Shown: piece after piece, positions 32,137 to 41,737 of the stretch
How the letters are laid out: each line of letters starts with the position of its first letter
Numbering within the stretch: position 1 is the first letter of the stretch
Source of the DNA: Croceicoccus pelagius
GTDB taxonomy: Bacteria > Pseudomonadota > Alphaproteobacteria > Sphingomonadales > Sphingomonadaceae
Length of the DNA stretch: 64,000 nucleotides
Direction of reading: 5' to 3'
Assembly: GCF_001661915.1 (NCBI RefSeq)
Contig: NZ_LYWY01000032.1
Location: 310,001-374,000 of the forward strand
The notes under the pieces: generated by a model
Told to the model about the DNA's origin: nothing
Database searches by the model: none
What the model saw: the letters and a program-made list of their open reading frames with translations, nothing else
Program-made: the position numbers and the translations under genes

Positions 32137-34746
32137 ATGGCCGGCGGCTCCACTCCCATGATGCAGCAATATTTCAGCCTAAAGGAACAGGCGGGGGATT
32201 GCCTGCTGTTCTATCGCATGGGCGACTTCTTCGAACTGTTCTTCGACGATGCGAAGACGGCAGCCGGCGTACTAGACATCGCGTTAACGACGCGCGGCGA
32301 GAACGCGGGCGAACCGGTGCCGATGTGCGGCGTTCCCGTGCATTCTGCGGACAACTACCTTGCCCGCCTGATCCGCGCCGGATGCCGCGTCGCGATTGCA
32401 GAGCAGGTGGAGACCCCGGCAGAGGCGAAAGCCCGCGGCGGATCGAAGGCGCTGGTCAAGCGCGACATCGTGCGCTTCGTGACCGCCGGCACGCTGACCG
32501 AAGACACCCTGCTGGAATCGCGCCGCGCCAACGTGCTGGCCGCGCTGGCCCCGCTGCGCGAAGAGGTGGGCATCGCCGCGATCGACATCTCCACCGGCGA
32601 AATGGCGCTGGAATGCGTCGCGCCCGAAGGGGTGATGGCCGCGCTGTCGCGAATCGGGCCTGCCGAAGTCATCGTGCCCGAAGGCTGGGACGATGCTCCT
32701 TCCGAAGCGATCGAACGGCCTCGCACCACTTTCTCCAGCGACGAGGGCGAGGCGCGGCTGAAGTCGCTGCACGGTGTCGCAACGCTCGATGCCTTCGGGG
32801 CGTTCGGGCGCGCGCACCTTGCCGCGGCGGGCGGACTGGTCGCCTATCTCGAACATGTCGGACGTGGCACGATGCCGCTGGTCCTGCCGCCGCGCGTGCG
32901 AGAGCCGGGCGGTCACCTCGCCATGGACGAAGCCACGCGCAGCAGCCTTGAAATCACGCAGTCCTCGACCGGAGCGCGCAAGGGCAGCCTGATCGACTGC
33001 ATCGACCGCTGCCTGACCGGCGCAGGCGCGCGCCTTCTGTCCGAAGACCTGTCCGCTCCGCTGGCCGATGCCGGCGCGATCCGGGAAAGGCTGGAAGCGG
33101 TCGAATGGCTCTTCGCCGATGCCCTTCTGCGCGACGACCTGCGCCGCGCGCTTCGCGCCCTGCCCGATATCGGCCGCGCGCTTGGCCGCGTGGTCGCCGG
33201 GCGCGGCAGCCCGCGCGATCTTGGCCAGTTGCGCGACGGGCTTGGCGAGGCGCGTAATCTGCACGATCTTCTCCGCCAGCATGACAGCCTGCCCGCGCTT
33301 TTCACGCGCCTTTTGCCACACCTTTCGGGGCACGGCGCGCTGTGCGAGCTTATGACCCGAGCGCTTGTCGCCGCACCGCCGACGGAGCGGGGCAGCGGCG
33401 GCTATATCGCAGAAGGCTACGACGCCTCGCTCGACGAGCTCCGCGCGATTTCGAAGAACGGCCGCCGCGCCATTGCCGCACTGGAGCAGAAATACCGCGA
33501 CGAGACCGGCATCTCGACGCTGAAGATCAAGCACAACGGCGTTCTCGGCTATTTCATAGAGGTCCCGGCCCGTCACGCGGACAAGCTGATGGAGGCCGAA
33601 AGCGGCTTTACCCATCGCCAGACAATGAAGGACGCAGTGCGTTTCAACGCGCTGGCCCTGCACGAGGAAGCGAGCCGCATCGCGGAGGCGGGTGGACGTG
33701 CGCTTGCCGCCGAAGAGGCGCACTTCGAGGAACTGGTCGAGCGCACGATTGCGTCGAAGGAAGCGATTGCCGCCACCGCACAGGCACTGGCCCGGATCGA
33801 CGTGAGCGCAGGCCAGGCCGAACGCGCGGCGGAAGGCGGCTGGGTCCTGCCGGATATTCGCGAGGACAATGCCCTCGACGTCAAGGGCGGCAGGCATCCC
33901 GTGGTTGAAGCGGCTCTGGCGACGACCGGCGAGCGCTTTGTCGCCAACGACTGCACGCTGTCCGCGAAGGACCGGCTCTGGCTCATCGGCGGCCCGAACA
34001 TGGGCGGTAAATCGACCTTCCTGCGTCAGAACGCGCTGATCGTCCTGCTCGCGCAAGCTGGCGGATTCGTACCGGCTGAGGCGGCAAGCATCGGCATCGT
34101 CGACCGCCTGTTCAGCCGCGTTGGCGCATCGGACAACCTCGCGCGCGGACGTTCGACCTTCATGGTCGAGATGGTGGAGACCGCCGCCATCCTCAGCCAG
34201 GCGACCGACCGCAGCTTCGTCATTCTTGATGAAGTCGGGCGTGGTACGAGCACTTACGACGGCCTTGCCCTGGCATGGGCCGTCGCGGAATCGGTGCATG
34301 AGACCGTTCGCTGCCGGTGTCTTTTCGCGACGCACTATCACGAGCTTTCGCGGCTGGCTGAAACTTGCGACGCCCTTTCGCTGCACCATGCGCGGGCGCG
34401 GGAGTGGAAGGGCGATCTGGTCCTGTTGCACGAACTGGCCGAGGGACCGGCAGATCGCAGCTATGGGCTTGCCGTGGCGCGGCTGGCCGGTCTGCCCAAG
34501 CCTGTCATTGCGCGGGCGAAGACCATTCTCGACAAGCTGGAAAAGGGCCGGAAAGAAACCGGCGGGCTGGGCGCGGGGCTGGGCGAACTGCCACTCTTTG
34601 CCGCCGCTGCCGAGGCGCAGGAAGAGCAGTGCGACACCTTGCGCGAAACACTGCGCGGGATCGACGTCGATGCGCTCTCGCCGCGTGAGGCGCTGGACAT
34701 GCTCTATGCCTTGAAGCGCGAGGCGGGTGAGGACGGAGCGGGTTAA
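32137..34746 (+). CDS. mutS: DNA mismatch repair protein MutS
   Basis: This ATPase recognises mismatches as a dimer. The 869 residues have the mismatch-contact FxE in GDFFELF at about 29-35, the connector and lever domains, Walker [10 protein letters not shown] at about 619-627, [24 protein letters not shown] with Walker B, and the C-terminal THYHELS. The ATG at 32137 starts [16 protein letters not shown]; the longer frame from 32059 is unconserved. It is divergent from maeB. Length and motif order are normal for a MutS1. Confidence 0.97.
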   Translation: MAGGSTPMMQQYFSLKEQAGDCLLFYRMGDFFELFFDDAKTAAGVLDIALTTRGENAGEPVPMCGVPVHSADNYLARLIRAGCRVAIAEQVETPAEAKARGGSKALVKRDIVRFVTAGTLTEDTLLESRRANVLAALAPLREEVGIAAIDISTGEMALECVAPEGVMAALSRIGPAEVIVPEGWDDAPSEAIERPRTTFSSDEGEARLKSLHGVATLDAFGAFGRAHLAAAGGLVAYLEHVGRGTMPLVLPPRVREPGGHLAMDEATRSSLEITQSSTGARKGSLIDCIDRCLTGAGARLLSEDLSAPLADAGAIRERLEAVEWLFADALLRDDLRRALRALPDIGRALGRVVAGRGSPRDLGQLRDGLGEARNLHDLLRQHDSLPALFTRLLPHLSGHGALCELMTRALVAAPPTERGSGGYIAEGYDASLDELRAISKNGRRAIAALEQKYRDETGISTLKIKHNGVLGYFIEVPARHADKLMEAESGFTHRQTMKDAVRFNALALHEEASRIAEAGGRALAAEEAHFEELVERTIASKEAIAATAQALARIDVSAGQAERAAEGGWVLPDIREDNALDVKGGRHPVVEAALATTGERFVANDCTLSAKDRLWLIGGPNMGGKSTFLRQNALIVLLAQAGGFVPAEAASIGIVDRLFSRVGASDNLARGRSTFMVEMVETAAILSQATDRSFVILDEVGRGTSTYDGLALAWAVAESVHETVRCRCLFATHYHELSRLAETCDALSLHHARAREWKGDLVLLHELAEGPADRSYGLAVARLAGLPKPVIARAKTILDKLEKGRKETGGLGAGLGELPLFAAAAEAQEEQCDTLRETLRGIDVDALSPREALDMLYALKREAGEDGAG

Positions 34747-34799
34747 GCAACGGCCTGGCCCTTTCGGAACCCTTGCACGTCCTTACCGGTTGGTCGGAT

Positions 34800-35183
34800 A
34801 TGGGCGACAGACAGGAATTCGATCGGACCGAACTGGCGGAAGATCGCACGATCATGGCGGTCGAGCGAACTTTCGCAGGCTGGATCCGCACCTCTTTCGC
34901 CGCGATCGGCATCGGTCTTGCCTTCAAGGTCCTTTTCGGAGAACTGGACCCGCCTTGGCTTGCTCGCGCAATCGCCACGATCTTCATACTGCTCGCCGCC
35001 TTTCTTTCCATTGCGGCGGAACGACGCGCTTGCCGTGCGATGGAGCGTATGCGCTCGCACTCGGTCGATTCGCCGCGGGCCCCACACCTTCGTTATGTGG
35101 CCTGGGCCGTGGCGGCAGGTTCGCTGGTTTTGGCCGTGGCGATCTGGCTGATGCGTGACGTTGCTGTTCCCCTCGTCGGCTGA
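34800..35183 (+). CDS. DUF202-type small membrane protein
   Basis: This 127-residue protein has the DUF202 pattern: a hydrophilic N-terminus with AEDRTIMAVERTFAGWIRT (edges cited), then three hydrophobic segments at about 38-53, 58-75 and 95-118. The family is of unknown function and occurs in bacteria and in the yeast VTC complex. The ATG at 34800 is 53 bases after mutS, and a hypothetical gene follows after 18 bases, so a small mutS-linked transcript is possible. Confidence 0.82.
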   Translation: MGDRQEFDRTELAEDRTIMAVERTFAGWIRTSFAAIGIGLAFKVLFGELDPPWLARAIATIFILLAAFLSIAAERRACRAMERMRSHSVDSPRAPHLRYVAWAVAAGSLVLAVAIWLMRDVAVPLVG

Positions 35184-35201
35184 GCCGGCTAGGACAAGGC
35201 C

Positions 35202-35462
35202 ATGCAATTCGACGACCTTCTCCTCCGCTATTTTGGAACGACAGATCTGGCCGCCGTGGCGCCATCCGCCCGGGAAGCCGGAGTTGAAAGGATGCGCGTC
35301 GACTTCGGGCTCGAACGCGATCCGGCCAAGCGGTTTGTAATCTGGGTCCTGCTGGCGATGAACGGGGCAGAGCCCGATCTCGACGTCGCATTCGAAGACG
35401 AGGCCGAGCGGGAAGCTGCTCGCAACCTGCTCGACCTCGTGATGTCCGCCCGCGGGGATTAG
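35202..35462 (+). CDS. Hypothetical acidic protein (86 aa)
   Basis: This soluble acidic protein starts MQFDDLLLRYFGTTDLAAV and ends LLDLVMSARGD, with a central FVIWVLLAMNGAEPDLDVAFED block. It is probably all-helical. There is no signal peptide. It begins 18 bases downstream of the DUF202 gene in the same direction. I do not recognise a family; the coding-like third-position GC bias and tight spacing support it as a gene. Confidence 0.65.
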   Translation: MQFDDLLLRYFGTTDLAAVAPSAREAGVERMRVDFGLERDPAKRFVIWVLLAMNGAEPDLDVAFEDEAEREAARNLLDLVMSARGD

Positions 35463-35487
35463 TTCGCGAGCCTTACTTGCGTCCGGC

Positions 35488-35802
35488 TCAGCTGTCGGAG
35501 TTGCCGGGTTCGTCCTTCATGACGTTCGACTTGCCGTATTTGGACGTGTTGTCGTCCATGTTCGGCTCACCGCGATAGGCGCTCATGTCGATGCCGCCCT
35601 TCGTCATCTGTTTCATGTGATCGACAAGGTCTTCGGTATCGTCTTCCGACGTGATCGAGCCTTCGGGCTTTTCTCCATCCTCGGTCCCGAAGCTGCTGAC
35701 CGCCCGGCCGATTGCCTGGTTGGCGAAAGTCTGGGCCTGCGCGTCTTCGTCGTGCTGCTCGTCATTGAAGTTTTCAGGGGCGAGTTCACTGTTCTTCGCC
35801 AT
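35488..35802 (-). CDS. Hypothetical highly acidic protein (104 aa)
   Basis: This strongly acidic, hydrophilic protein opens MAKNSELAPENFNDEQHDED and is rich in Asp, Glu, Gln and Ser throughout, with little expected tertiary structure. A good AAAGGA lies about 6 bases upstream of the ATG. The motif TEDLVDHMKQMTKGGIDMSAYRGEPNMDD (edges cited) is the only region with mixed composition. Small acidic proteins of this style are often stress-related in sphingomonads, but this is inference. It is monocistronic and convergent with the preceding gene. Confidence 0.7.
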   Translation of the reverse strand: MAKNSELAPENFNDEQHDEDAQAQTFANQAIGRAVSSFGTEDGEKPEGSITSEDDTEDLVDHMKQMTKGGIDMSAYRGEPNMDDNTSKYGKSNVMKDEPGNSDS

Positions 35803-35928
35803 CGGTATTTCCTTTCATTCGGTCTTGCCTGACCTACGGCTGCGCGGCGCTCTGGTTCCCTGAGCGCTCTGTCCGCATGGCGATCACGTCCGCTCGAACG
35901 AGCCACAAAATCTTCTTATCGGGCCAAT

Positions 35929-35957
35929 TTGCTCTTGCGAGTCACTCTCAAGAGCAA
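35929..35957 (+). promoter_or_regulatory. Fur-box-like palindrome upstream of exbB
   Basis: A perfect 9-bp inverted repeat, TTGCTCTTG / CAAGAGCAA, is separated by 11 bases and centred about 76 bases before the exbB start. The core TTGCGAGTCACTCTCAAG resembles the iron-regulator (Fur) sites of proteobacterial TonB-system promoters. Position and downstream gene content fit iron repression of the operon; binding is inferred. Confidence 0.55.
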
Positions 35958-36018
35958 TAGTGCACTTCCCAGTTCGAAACGCCGCACTGGCGAATCGCAT
36001 TGAAAGACGGGGAATTTC

Positions 36019-36789
36019 GTGGGTCAGGCCATTCGCATCATCGCATCGCTCGTGAAGCCGCGCGGCCTCGTTGTGCTCGCCGCCCTTGCGCTTCCCAGCG
36101 TCGCGCACGCTTCGGCTGATGGCATTCCGGGCCGCCTGTCGGTCGCCGACATGTTCCTTCAGGCCGACTGGGTGGTAAAGCTGGTCATGATTGGCCTGCT
36201 GGCCGCATCGGTGCTGACCTGGACGGTCTTCGCCGCCAAGCAGAAGCAGCTTTCCGCCATCGGCAAGGAAGAACGTACCCGCCTCGACGCGCTGCGCTCG
36301 CTGCGCGGGATCGGCGATGCCGAGGGCGCGATTGCCGCCAGTCCGCTGATCGCGGCGGCGCGGGATGAACTTTCGCTCTCGGCCGATGCGCTCGACGATC
36401 GCGAGGGCGTTAAGGAGCGGGTCGCCTCGCGCCTCGAACGCCACGAAGCGTTTTGCGCGCGCCGCATGACGCGGGGCATCAACGTGCTCGCCACGATCGG
36501 TTCGACCGCGCCTTTCGTCGGTCTGTTCGGCACTGTCTGGGGCATCATGAATGCCTTTGTCGGCATTGCCGAGAAGCAGACGACCAATCTTGCCGTCGTT
36601 GCACCGGGCATTGCCGAGGCGCTGCTGGCGACCGCGATGGGACTTATTGCAGCCATTCCCGCCGTCGTCATCTATAACCACTTTTCCAAGCAGTTCGCCG
36701 CCAACCGCGCCGTTATCTCCGACGGTAGCGCGGTCGTCATGCAGATCGTCTCGCGCGATCTTTCGCGCGGTACGGCCAATGCGGGCTGA
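36019..36789 (+). CDS. exbB: ExbB (MotA/TolQ/ExbB proton channel)
   Basis: This 256-residue inner-membrane protein forms, with ExbD, the proton channel that energises TonB. It has an N-terminal hydrophobic/Ala-rich leader to about residue 33 (possible signal peptide), one helix at about 50-70, a cytoplasmic region, and two helices near 150-175 and 195-220. The conserved signature FVGLFGTVWGIMNAF and the region AEALLATAMGLIAAIPAVV are those of the family. The start is a GTG at 36019 after GGGGA. exbD begins 3 bases after its stop. Confidence 0.94.
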   Translation: MGQAIRIIASLVKPRGLVVLAALALPSVAHASADGIPGRLSVADMFLQADWVVKLVMIGLLAASVLTWTVFAAKQKQLSAIGKEERTRLDALRSLRGIGDAEGAIAASPLIAAARDELSLSADALDDREGVKERVASRLERHEAFCARRMTRGINVLATIGSTAPFVGLFGTVWGIMNAFVGIAEKQTTNLAVVAPGIAEALLATAMGLIAAIPAVVIYNHFSKQFAANRAVISDGSAVVMQIVSRDLSRGTANAG

Positions 36790-36792
36790 ACC

Positions 36793-37212
36793 ATGGCGTT
36801 CAAACTTTCCGGCGGCGACGCGGACGAACTTCCCGTCAACCACGAGATCAACGTTACGCCGTTCATCGACGTGATGCTCGTCCTCCTCATCATCTTCATG
36901 GTAGCGGCCCCGCTGGCGACGGTCGACGTCAAGGTCGACCTGCCTGTCGCCAATGCCGAGCCCTCGGCGCGACCTGACGAGCCGCTGTTCCTGACGATCG
37001 AACAGGATGGCCGCCTGACCGTAAACGACCGCCCGGTCGAACTCGCCGCGCTCGGCAGTGCCGTTTCCGAAGCGTCAGACGGCGACAACGAGGCTCGCGT
37101 CTTCCTGCGCGCCGACAAGGCCGTTCCGTACGAGCGGATCATGGACGCGATGAATGCGCTGCGCTCTGCCGGATACTTGCGCGTCGCCCTGATGGGCGCG
37201 GAAGTCTCGTGA
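36793..37212 (+). CDS. exbD: ExbD biopolymer transporter
   Basis: This 139-residue protein has one N-terminal membrane helix followed by a periplasmic domain. The proton-conducting Asp lies in INVTPFIDVMLVLLIIFMV (edges at about residues 18-36), the most diagnostic stretch of the family. The periplasmic part, from about residue 50, contains LTVNDRPVEL and FLRADKAVPYERIMDAMNALR, typical of ExbD/TolR. It starts 3 bases after exbB, and its stop overlaps the GTG start of tonB, so all three are translated together. Confidence 0.95.
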   Translation: MAFKLSGGDADELPVNHEINVTPFIDVMLVLLIIFMVAAPLATVDVKVDLPVANAEPSARPDEPLFLTIEQDGRLTVNDRPVELAALGSAVSEASDGDNEARVFLRADKAVPYERIMDAMNALRSAGYLRVALMGAEVS

Positions 37213-37958
37213 CCGTGGGCCACGTCTTTTACGATGACAGGCGGCTATGGACTACCGCCGCCGTCTGCGCGCTGGCCCTGCACGGTGCCGCGCTGGCCGC
37301 GGTCCTGCTGGTCCGCGCCGAAACCGCGCCGCATCTGCCCGAACCGGTTATGGAAGTCGAACTGCCGCCCCCCGGCTTTGCCGAGGAAGCGACGAGCGCG
37401 AGCGCTGATCCGGTCTCGCCCACGCCCGAGATGCAGCCCGCGGCGCAGGAACTGCCCAGCTATCTCGCGCCAGAGATCGACATTCCTGAAATGCAGGCCC
37501 CGACACCACCCGATCCGGTCCGCCTGCCTCCGCCGGCAAAGGTCCAGACCGCCGCGACCGCTTCGCGCATCGCGCAAGTCGCAACGCCGCAGCCCGCCGC
37601 AAAGCCCGCTGCCGTAACGCAGGGCGCAGGCAATGCGCCGGGTGACGATCCACGTGCGAAGAAGAAGGAGGCCGACTACTACCGGCTCCTGATGGCGCAT
37701 CTCCAGCGCAAGAAGAAGTATCCGAGCGAGGCGAAGAAGGCAGGCCAACAGGGCGTGGTCACCGTGCGCTTCACCATCGACCGTTCGGGCAATGTCACGA
37801 CGAGCGCGATCAAGAGCAGCAGCGGGCACAGCCTGCTCGACACGGCCACGCTAGACCTGATGCAGCGGGTATCGCCTCTCCCGCCCATCCCGAAGGAGAT
37901 GGGGCGCGAGAGCCTGACGATCGCGCTGCCCATCGATTACGCGCTGTCACGCAAATAG
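37209..37958 (+). CDS. tonB: TonB energy transducer
   Basis: This 249-residue periplasm-spanning protein links ExbBD to outer-membrane receptors. It has an N-terminal membrane helix at about residues 15-36, a long Pro/Ala-rich spacer (about 45-145), and the C-terminal TonB domain with YPSEAKKAGQQGVVTVRFTI and LPPIPKEM. The start is a GTG overlapping the exbD stop (GTGA). The spacer is shorter in Lys than enterobacterial TonB. A 101-base gap precedes the receptor gene. Confidence 0.93.
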   Translation: MTVGHVFYDDRRLWTTAAVCALALHGAALAAVLLVRAETAPHLPEPVMEVELPPPGFAEEATSASADPVSPTPEMQPAAQELPSYLAPEIDIPEMQAPTPPDPVRLPPPAKVQTAATASRIAQVATPQPAAKPAAVTQGAGNAPGDDPRAKKKEADYYRLLMAHLQRKKKYPSEAKKAGQQGVVTVRFTIDRSGNVTTSAIKSSSGHSLLDTATLDLMQRVSPLPPIPKEMGRESLTIALPIDYALSRK

Positions 37959-38059
37959 CGCGAGCGGGCCAAAATCTCGCAGGTCTAGCCGGCCGACCCA
38001 ACCACCGACAAACCACACACCATCACGAACGACACCAGAATTGAGGGAACATTTTGCAA

Positions 38060-40408
38060 ATGCGTCGCACTAACAATATTCGCAAGCCGATCTCGCTGCG
38101 CCAGGGCACTACCCTTGCTGCCGGCGTCTCGGCAGCGTTCCTTGCCCAGCCCGCGCTTGCACAGGATGCAGAGGACGAGGAAGTCGTCCTTGATACGCTG
38201 GAGATCAAGGACCACACCGCAGACTCCAACCCCTACACGCAGGAAGGTGCCCCTTATAAGGCGCGCATTTCGGGCGACGTGCGCCGCACCAAGCCACTTT
38301 CCGAAACGCCCGCGACGATCACCGTTCTGACAGAACGCCAGATCGAGGAATCGGGCGCGAACGACTTACGCGAGATCCTTTCGGCGCAGCCGGGCGTTAC
38401 CATCGGCACCGGCGAGAACGGCAATGCCTTTGGCGACCGCTTCATCATCCGCGGCCACGAGGCGCGCAGCGACGTCTTCGTCGACGGCCTGCGCGATCCG
38501 GGAATGACGACGCGCGAAAGTTTTGTCGTCGACCAGATCGAGATCACCAAGGGCCCCAGCTCGTCCTTCGCAGGGCGCGGCGCAACGGGCGGCGCGGTCA
38601 ATTCGATCACCAAGCAGGCCAGCACCGACTACATGTTCACCCGCATCGACGGCGGCGTCGGCACAGACGACTATTACCGCGCGACGCTGGACACCAACAT
38701 CCCGCTGACCGACACGCTCGCGGTGCGCGTCAACGGCCTCTATTCCTACGAGGAAATCCCCAACCGCAACTTTTCCGACCGGGACCGTTGGGGCGCAGCG
38801 GTGTCGGGCGCCTGGACGCCAAGCGACACGATCCGCGTCCTGCTCGACTATTATCACCTGACCGCGAACGACATTCCCGATCTTGGCGGATACGTCCCCG
38901 CACCGACCGGCACGGCAGGCAACGTCACCGTCTATGGTCCGTGGGACGATGTGCCCAACTACGCGCAGGACGGCGATTTTCTCGATACCGAGGTCGACAC
39001 GTTTACAGGTCGCATCTTCATTACGCCGTGGGAAGGTTTCACCGTCACCAACTCGACCCGCTATGGCGAGACGAGCAACGGCTATGTCCTGACCGGCCTT
39101 CGCGGCGGCGCTTACGATCCCGACGCGGGCACTTATGATGCGCTGCGCCTGTCGACCCACCAGGGTAATCAGGAAGTCGAGTATTTCACCAACCAGTTCA
39201 ACGTACTCGGCGAGTTTGACACCGGATCGATCGGCCACTCGGTCATCGTCGGATCCGAATACTCGAACATGAAGGTCGCGAACGGCACTTATGACATCAC
39301 CGAAACCGGCACGACGAACTGCACTTATGCCGGGCGCGGCGGCAGCCTCTCGCAAGGCTATTGCATCACCGACGCGAACCGCGACGTGACTGTCACGAAC
39401 ATTCACGACCTTGCCCAGCGCGTGATCACTGACGGTACGATCGACAGCGCGTGGAAGGTGGAAACCCTTTCGTTCTACGCGATGGACACGGTCGACCTCA
39501 CCGAATGGCTCTCGGTTCACGGCGGCGTGCGTCTCGATGCCTTCGATTATTCAAACGACGTCCTTGGCCGCGGCGCTACCGAACCGACGAATTACAGCTA
39601 TTCCGACACTCTGTGGAACGGCCATGCCGGTATCGGCGTAAAGCCGATGGAAGAGGTTTACCTCTACCTCAACTGGGGTACGGCCAAGAACATCAACGGC
39701 GGCGAATCCGACCTAGGCAGCAACTGCGGCTATGGCGGAATCTGCGTTGCCGACGGCACCGACATCGGTGACGGTCGCCCCGAAAGCAGCGAAAGCTTCG
39801 AAGCTGGCGTGAAGGCCGACCTGTTCGACGACCGCTTCATGGCGACGGCGGCAGTGTTCCAGATCACCAAGGACGACGTGTTCGAAAGCGCGGGCGACGG
39901 ATACAGCGAGGGCGGATCGCTCAACACCGGCAAGAACCGCGTGCGCGGTGTCGAGTTCGGTCTTGTCGGCAACCTGACCTCGGGCCTGTCGGGGCAGGCC
40001 GCGCTGACCCTGATGGACAGCGAGATCACCGGTTCGAACGATCCGTCGAAGATCGGTCGCCGCCTGTCAAACTTCGCCAACACGCAATTCAGCGGGCAGG
40101 TCCGGTACCAGGCAACCGATGCCTTCGCGTTCGGTGGCACGGCAACGTACAAGAGCGCGATGTTCGCAGGCCAGCCCGACGATGCGGCAGGGTACGACGA
40201 AACGCTTGAAGTCTATCGTTACCGCGTGCCGAGCTATTGGGTCTTCGACGCCTTCGCGAGCTACCAGTTCACGCCGAACCTCGGTGCGCGCCTCAACATG
40301 ACGAACGTGGGCGACGAGGATTATTACCAGGCCGGTTATCGCAGCGGCCATTTCCTCTACAAGGGCGACGAACGCCGCACGACACTGACCGTCACGGCGA
40401 AGTTCTGA
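38060..40408 (+). CDS. TonB-dependent siderophore receptor (Fiu/CirA-like)
   Basis: This 782-residue outer-membrane receptor has a signal peptide ending around ALAQDAED (about residue 36). A plug domain follows with ETPATITVLTERQIEESGANDLREIL and RDPGMTTRESFVVDQIEITKGPSSSFAGRGATGG (edges cited), then a beta-barrel ending in the aromatic LTVTAKF. The DTLEIKD segment after the signal peptide may be the TonB box. Similarity is to catecholate siderophore receptors of the Fiu group, and the next gene is a PiuC/YbiX homologue as in Fiu loci. An ATG at 38060 is preferred over a TTG two codons earlier. Confidence 0.92.
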   Translation: MRRTNNIRKPISLRQGTTLAAGVSAAFLAQPALAQDAEDEEVVLDTLEIKDHTADSNPYTQEGAPYKARISGDVRRTKPLSETPATITVLTERQIEESGANDLREILSAQPGVTIGTGENGNAFGDRFIIRGHEARSDVFVDGLRDPGMTTRESFVVDQIEITKGPSSSFAGRGATGGAVNSITKQASTDYMFTRIDGGVGTDDYYRATLDTNIPLTDTLAVRVNGLYSYEEIPNRNFSDRDRWGAAVSGAWTPSDTIRVLLDYYHLTANDIPDLGGYVPAPTGTAGNVTVYGPWDDVPNYAQDGDFLDTEVDTFTGRIFITPWEGFTVTNSTRYGETSNGYVLTGLRGGAYDPDAGTYDALRLSTHQGNQEVEYFTNQFNVLGEFDTGSIGHSVIVGSEYSNMKVANGTYDITETGTTNCTYAGRGGSLSQGYCITDANRDVTVTNIHDLAQRVITDGTIDSAWKVETLSFYAMDTVDLTEWLSVHGGVRLDAFDYSNDVLGRGATEPTNYSYSDTLWNGHAGIGVKPMEEVYLYLNWGTAKNINGGESDLGSNCGYGGICVADGTDIGDGRPESSESFEAGVKADLFDDRFMATAAVFQITKDDVFESAGDGYSEGGSLNTGKNRVRGVEFGLVGNLTSGLSGQAALTLMDSEITGSNDPSKIGRRLSNFANTQFSGQVRYQATDAFAFGGTATYKSAMFAGQPDDAAGYDETLEVYRYRVPSYWVFDAFASYQFTPNLGARLNMTNVGDEDYYQAGYRSGHFLYKGDERRTTLTVTAKF

Positions 40409-40469
40409 CGCCAATCAAGGCGGGGGGCGGCCAGCGGTCGCCCCTCTTCCATTTTATGAGAGCCAGACG

Positions 40470-41153
40470 ATGCTGATCGTGATCGAAAATGTCCTGACCG
40501 AAGCTGAAGTCGCGCGTTTCCGCGAACGGTTGGCGCGTGCAGGATGGATCGACGGCGCGGATACTGCAGGCTCGCGGTCGGTCGCGGTAAAGCAGAACCT
40601 GCAGCTTTCCCGCACCGACGACACCGCCCGCGATCTGGGTGAGACGATCCTGCGCAAGCTGGGCAACCACGCCGAATTTGTCTCGGCCTCGCTGGCGGAG
40701 AAGATCTGGCCGCCGGTATTCAACTGTTACCAGGACGGTGGCCATTACGGCACGCACTCCGATGCCGCGCTGATGCGCCTGCCCGAAGCGGGACTGACGC
40801 TGCGTTCGGACTTGTCGGCGACGATCTTCCTGTCCGATCCCGACGACTACGACGGCGGCGAGCTGGTGATCGAGGAAAGCTACGGCGCGCAGGCGGTAAA
40901 GCTGAACGCGGGCGACATGGTCCTCTACCCTTCGGGCAGCCTGCACCAGGTCACGCCCGTCACGCGCGGTCAGCGCATCTGCGCGATCACATGGATGCAG
41001 AGCGCGGTGGCCGACGCTTCGGCCCGCGCGATGCTTTACGACATGGACCGGTCGATCCGCGCGCTGTCAGTCGGCAAGGCGAAGGACGATGCCGATATCG
41101 ACCGGCTGATCCACGTCTATCATAACCTCGTGCGCCGCTGGGCGAACGTGTGA
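40470..41153 (+). CDS. Fe(II)/2-oxoglutarate PKHD-type hydroxylase (PiuC/YbiX-like)
   Basis: This 227-residue non-heme iron dioxygenase begins MLIVIENVLTEAEVARFRERL. The iron triad is HxD in YGTHSDAALM plus the distal His in GSLHQVTPV, followed by the 2-oxoglutarate Arg in RGQRICAITW. PiuC/YbiX proteins accompany siderophore receptors of the Fiu/PiuA type and are iron-regulated; their substrate is still not established. It lies 61 bases after the receptor, and its stop overlaps the next start by one base, so it belongs to the iron operon. Confidence 0.92.
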   Translation: MLIVIENVLTEAEVARFRERLARAGWIDGADTAGSRSVAVKQNLQLSRTDDTARDLGETILRKLGNHAEFVSASLAEKIWPPVFNCYQDGGHYGTHSDAALMRLPEAGLTLRSDLSATIFLSDPDDYDGGELVIEESYGAQAVKLNAGDMVLYPSGSLHQVTPVTRGQRICAITWMQSAVADASARAMLYDMDRSIRALSVGKAKDDADIDRLIHVYHNLVRRWANV

Positions 41154-41737
41154 TGCGCCCTCGCAAGGCTCTCTTCTGGCTCGCACTGGCCGTGCCCGCC
41201 GCGCTGATGATCGCCGATCTTGCGCGTGGCACGCTGGCGATGGACCTGCTGCATCCGACAGGCGAACTTTCGCTGCGGCTGATGGTGCTCGCGCTGCTGT
41301 CCGGCCCGCTGATCGAGGTGTTCGGCCCGAACCGCTTCCTACGTGGGTGGGTCGCCATTCGCCGCGATCTCGGCGTCGCCGCCTTCGGGTATGGCGCGCT
41401 GCATCTCGTCTTCTACGCGATCGACATGGGTGCGCTTCGCCCTATCATCGCCGAATTCGCCCTGCCCGCTATCTGGATCGGCTGGCTCGGCTTTGCCCTC
41501 ATGCTCGCCGCCGCCGCGATCAGCACGAACCGCGCGATGGCAGCACTTGGCCGTCGCCGGTGGAAGCGCATCCAGCAAGGCATCTACGCCGCATTCATCC
41601 TCGCGTTGCTCCACTGGGCCTTGCTCGACAGGGCCTGGGGCCCGCCCCTAATCCACCTCGCGCCAGTCGCCCTTGCATGGGCGCTGCGCTTCGCGGTGCA
41701 ATTTCGCCGCCGCCTCAACCGAAGGAAAATCGCATGA
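41153..41737 (+). CDS. MsrQ-like ferric-reductase-domain membrane protein
   Basis: This 194-residue inner-membrane protein has about six helices and the heme-binding histidines of the ferric reductase-like/MsrQ family: one in GALHLVFYAIDM, another in LLHWALLD, and a possible third in LIHLAPVA. The middle STNRAMAALGRRRWKRIQQGIY closely follows the MsrQ pattern (STxxAMxxLGxRWxxLHxxVY). No msrP gene is nearby; instead it lies in the TonB/siderophore operon with a PepSY gene. A role in reducing ferric siderophore or delivering electrons to the periplasm is inferred. ATG 41153 overlaps the upstream stop; GTG 41150 is the alternative. Confidence 0.85.
   Translation: MRPRKALFWLALAVPAALMIADLARGTLAMDLLHPTGELSLRLMVLALLSGPLIEVFGPNRFLRGWVAIRRDLGVAAFGYGALHLVFYAIDMGALRPIIAEFALPAIWIGWLGFALMLAAAAISTNRAMAALGRRRWKRIQQGIYAAFILALLHWALLDRAWGPPLIHLAPVALAWALRFAVQFRRRLNRRKIA

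Noticed and set aside
29718-34746. Long open frames antisense to maeB, mutS and other GC-rich genes
   Set aside because: They mirror codon bias of the real genes, show no family resemblance, and overlap proteins with complete sets of catalytic motifs.
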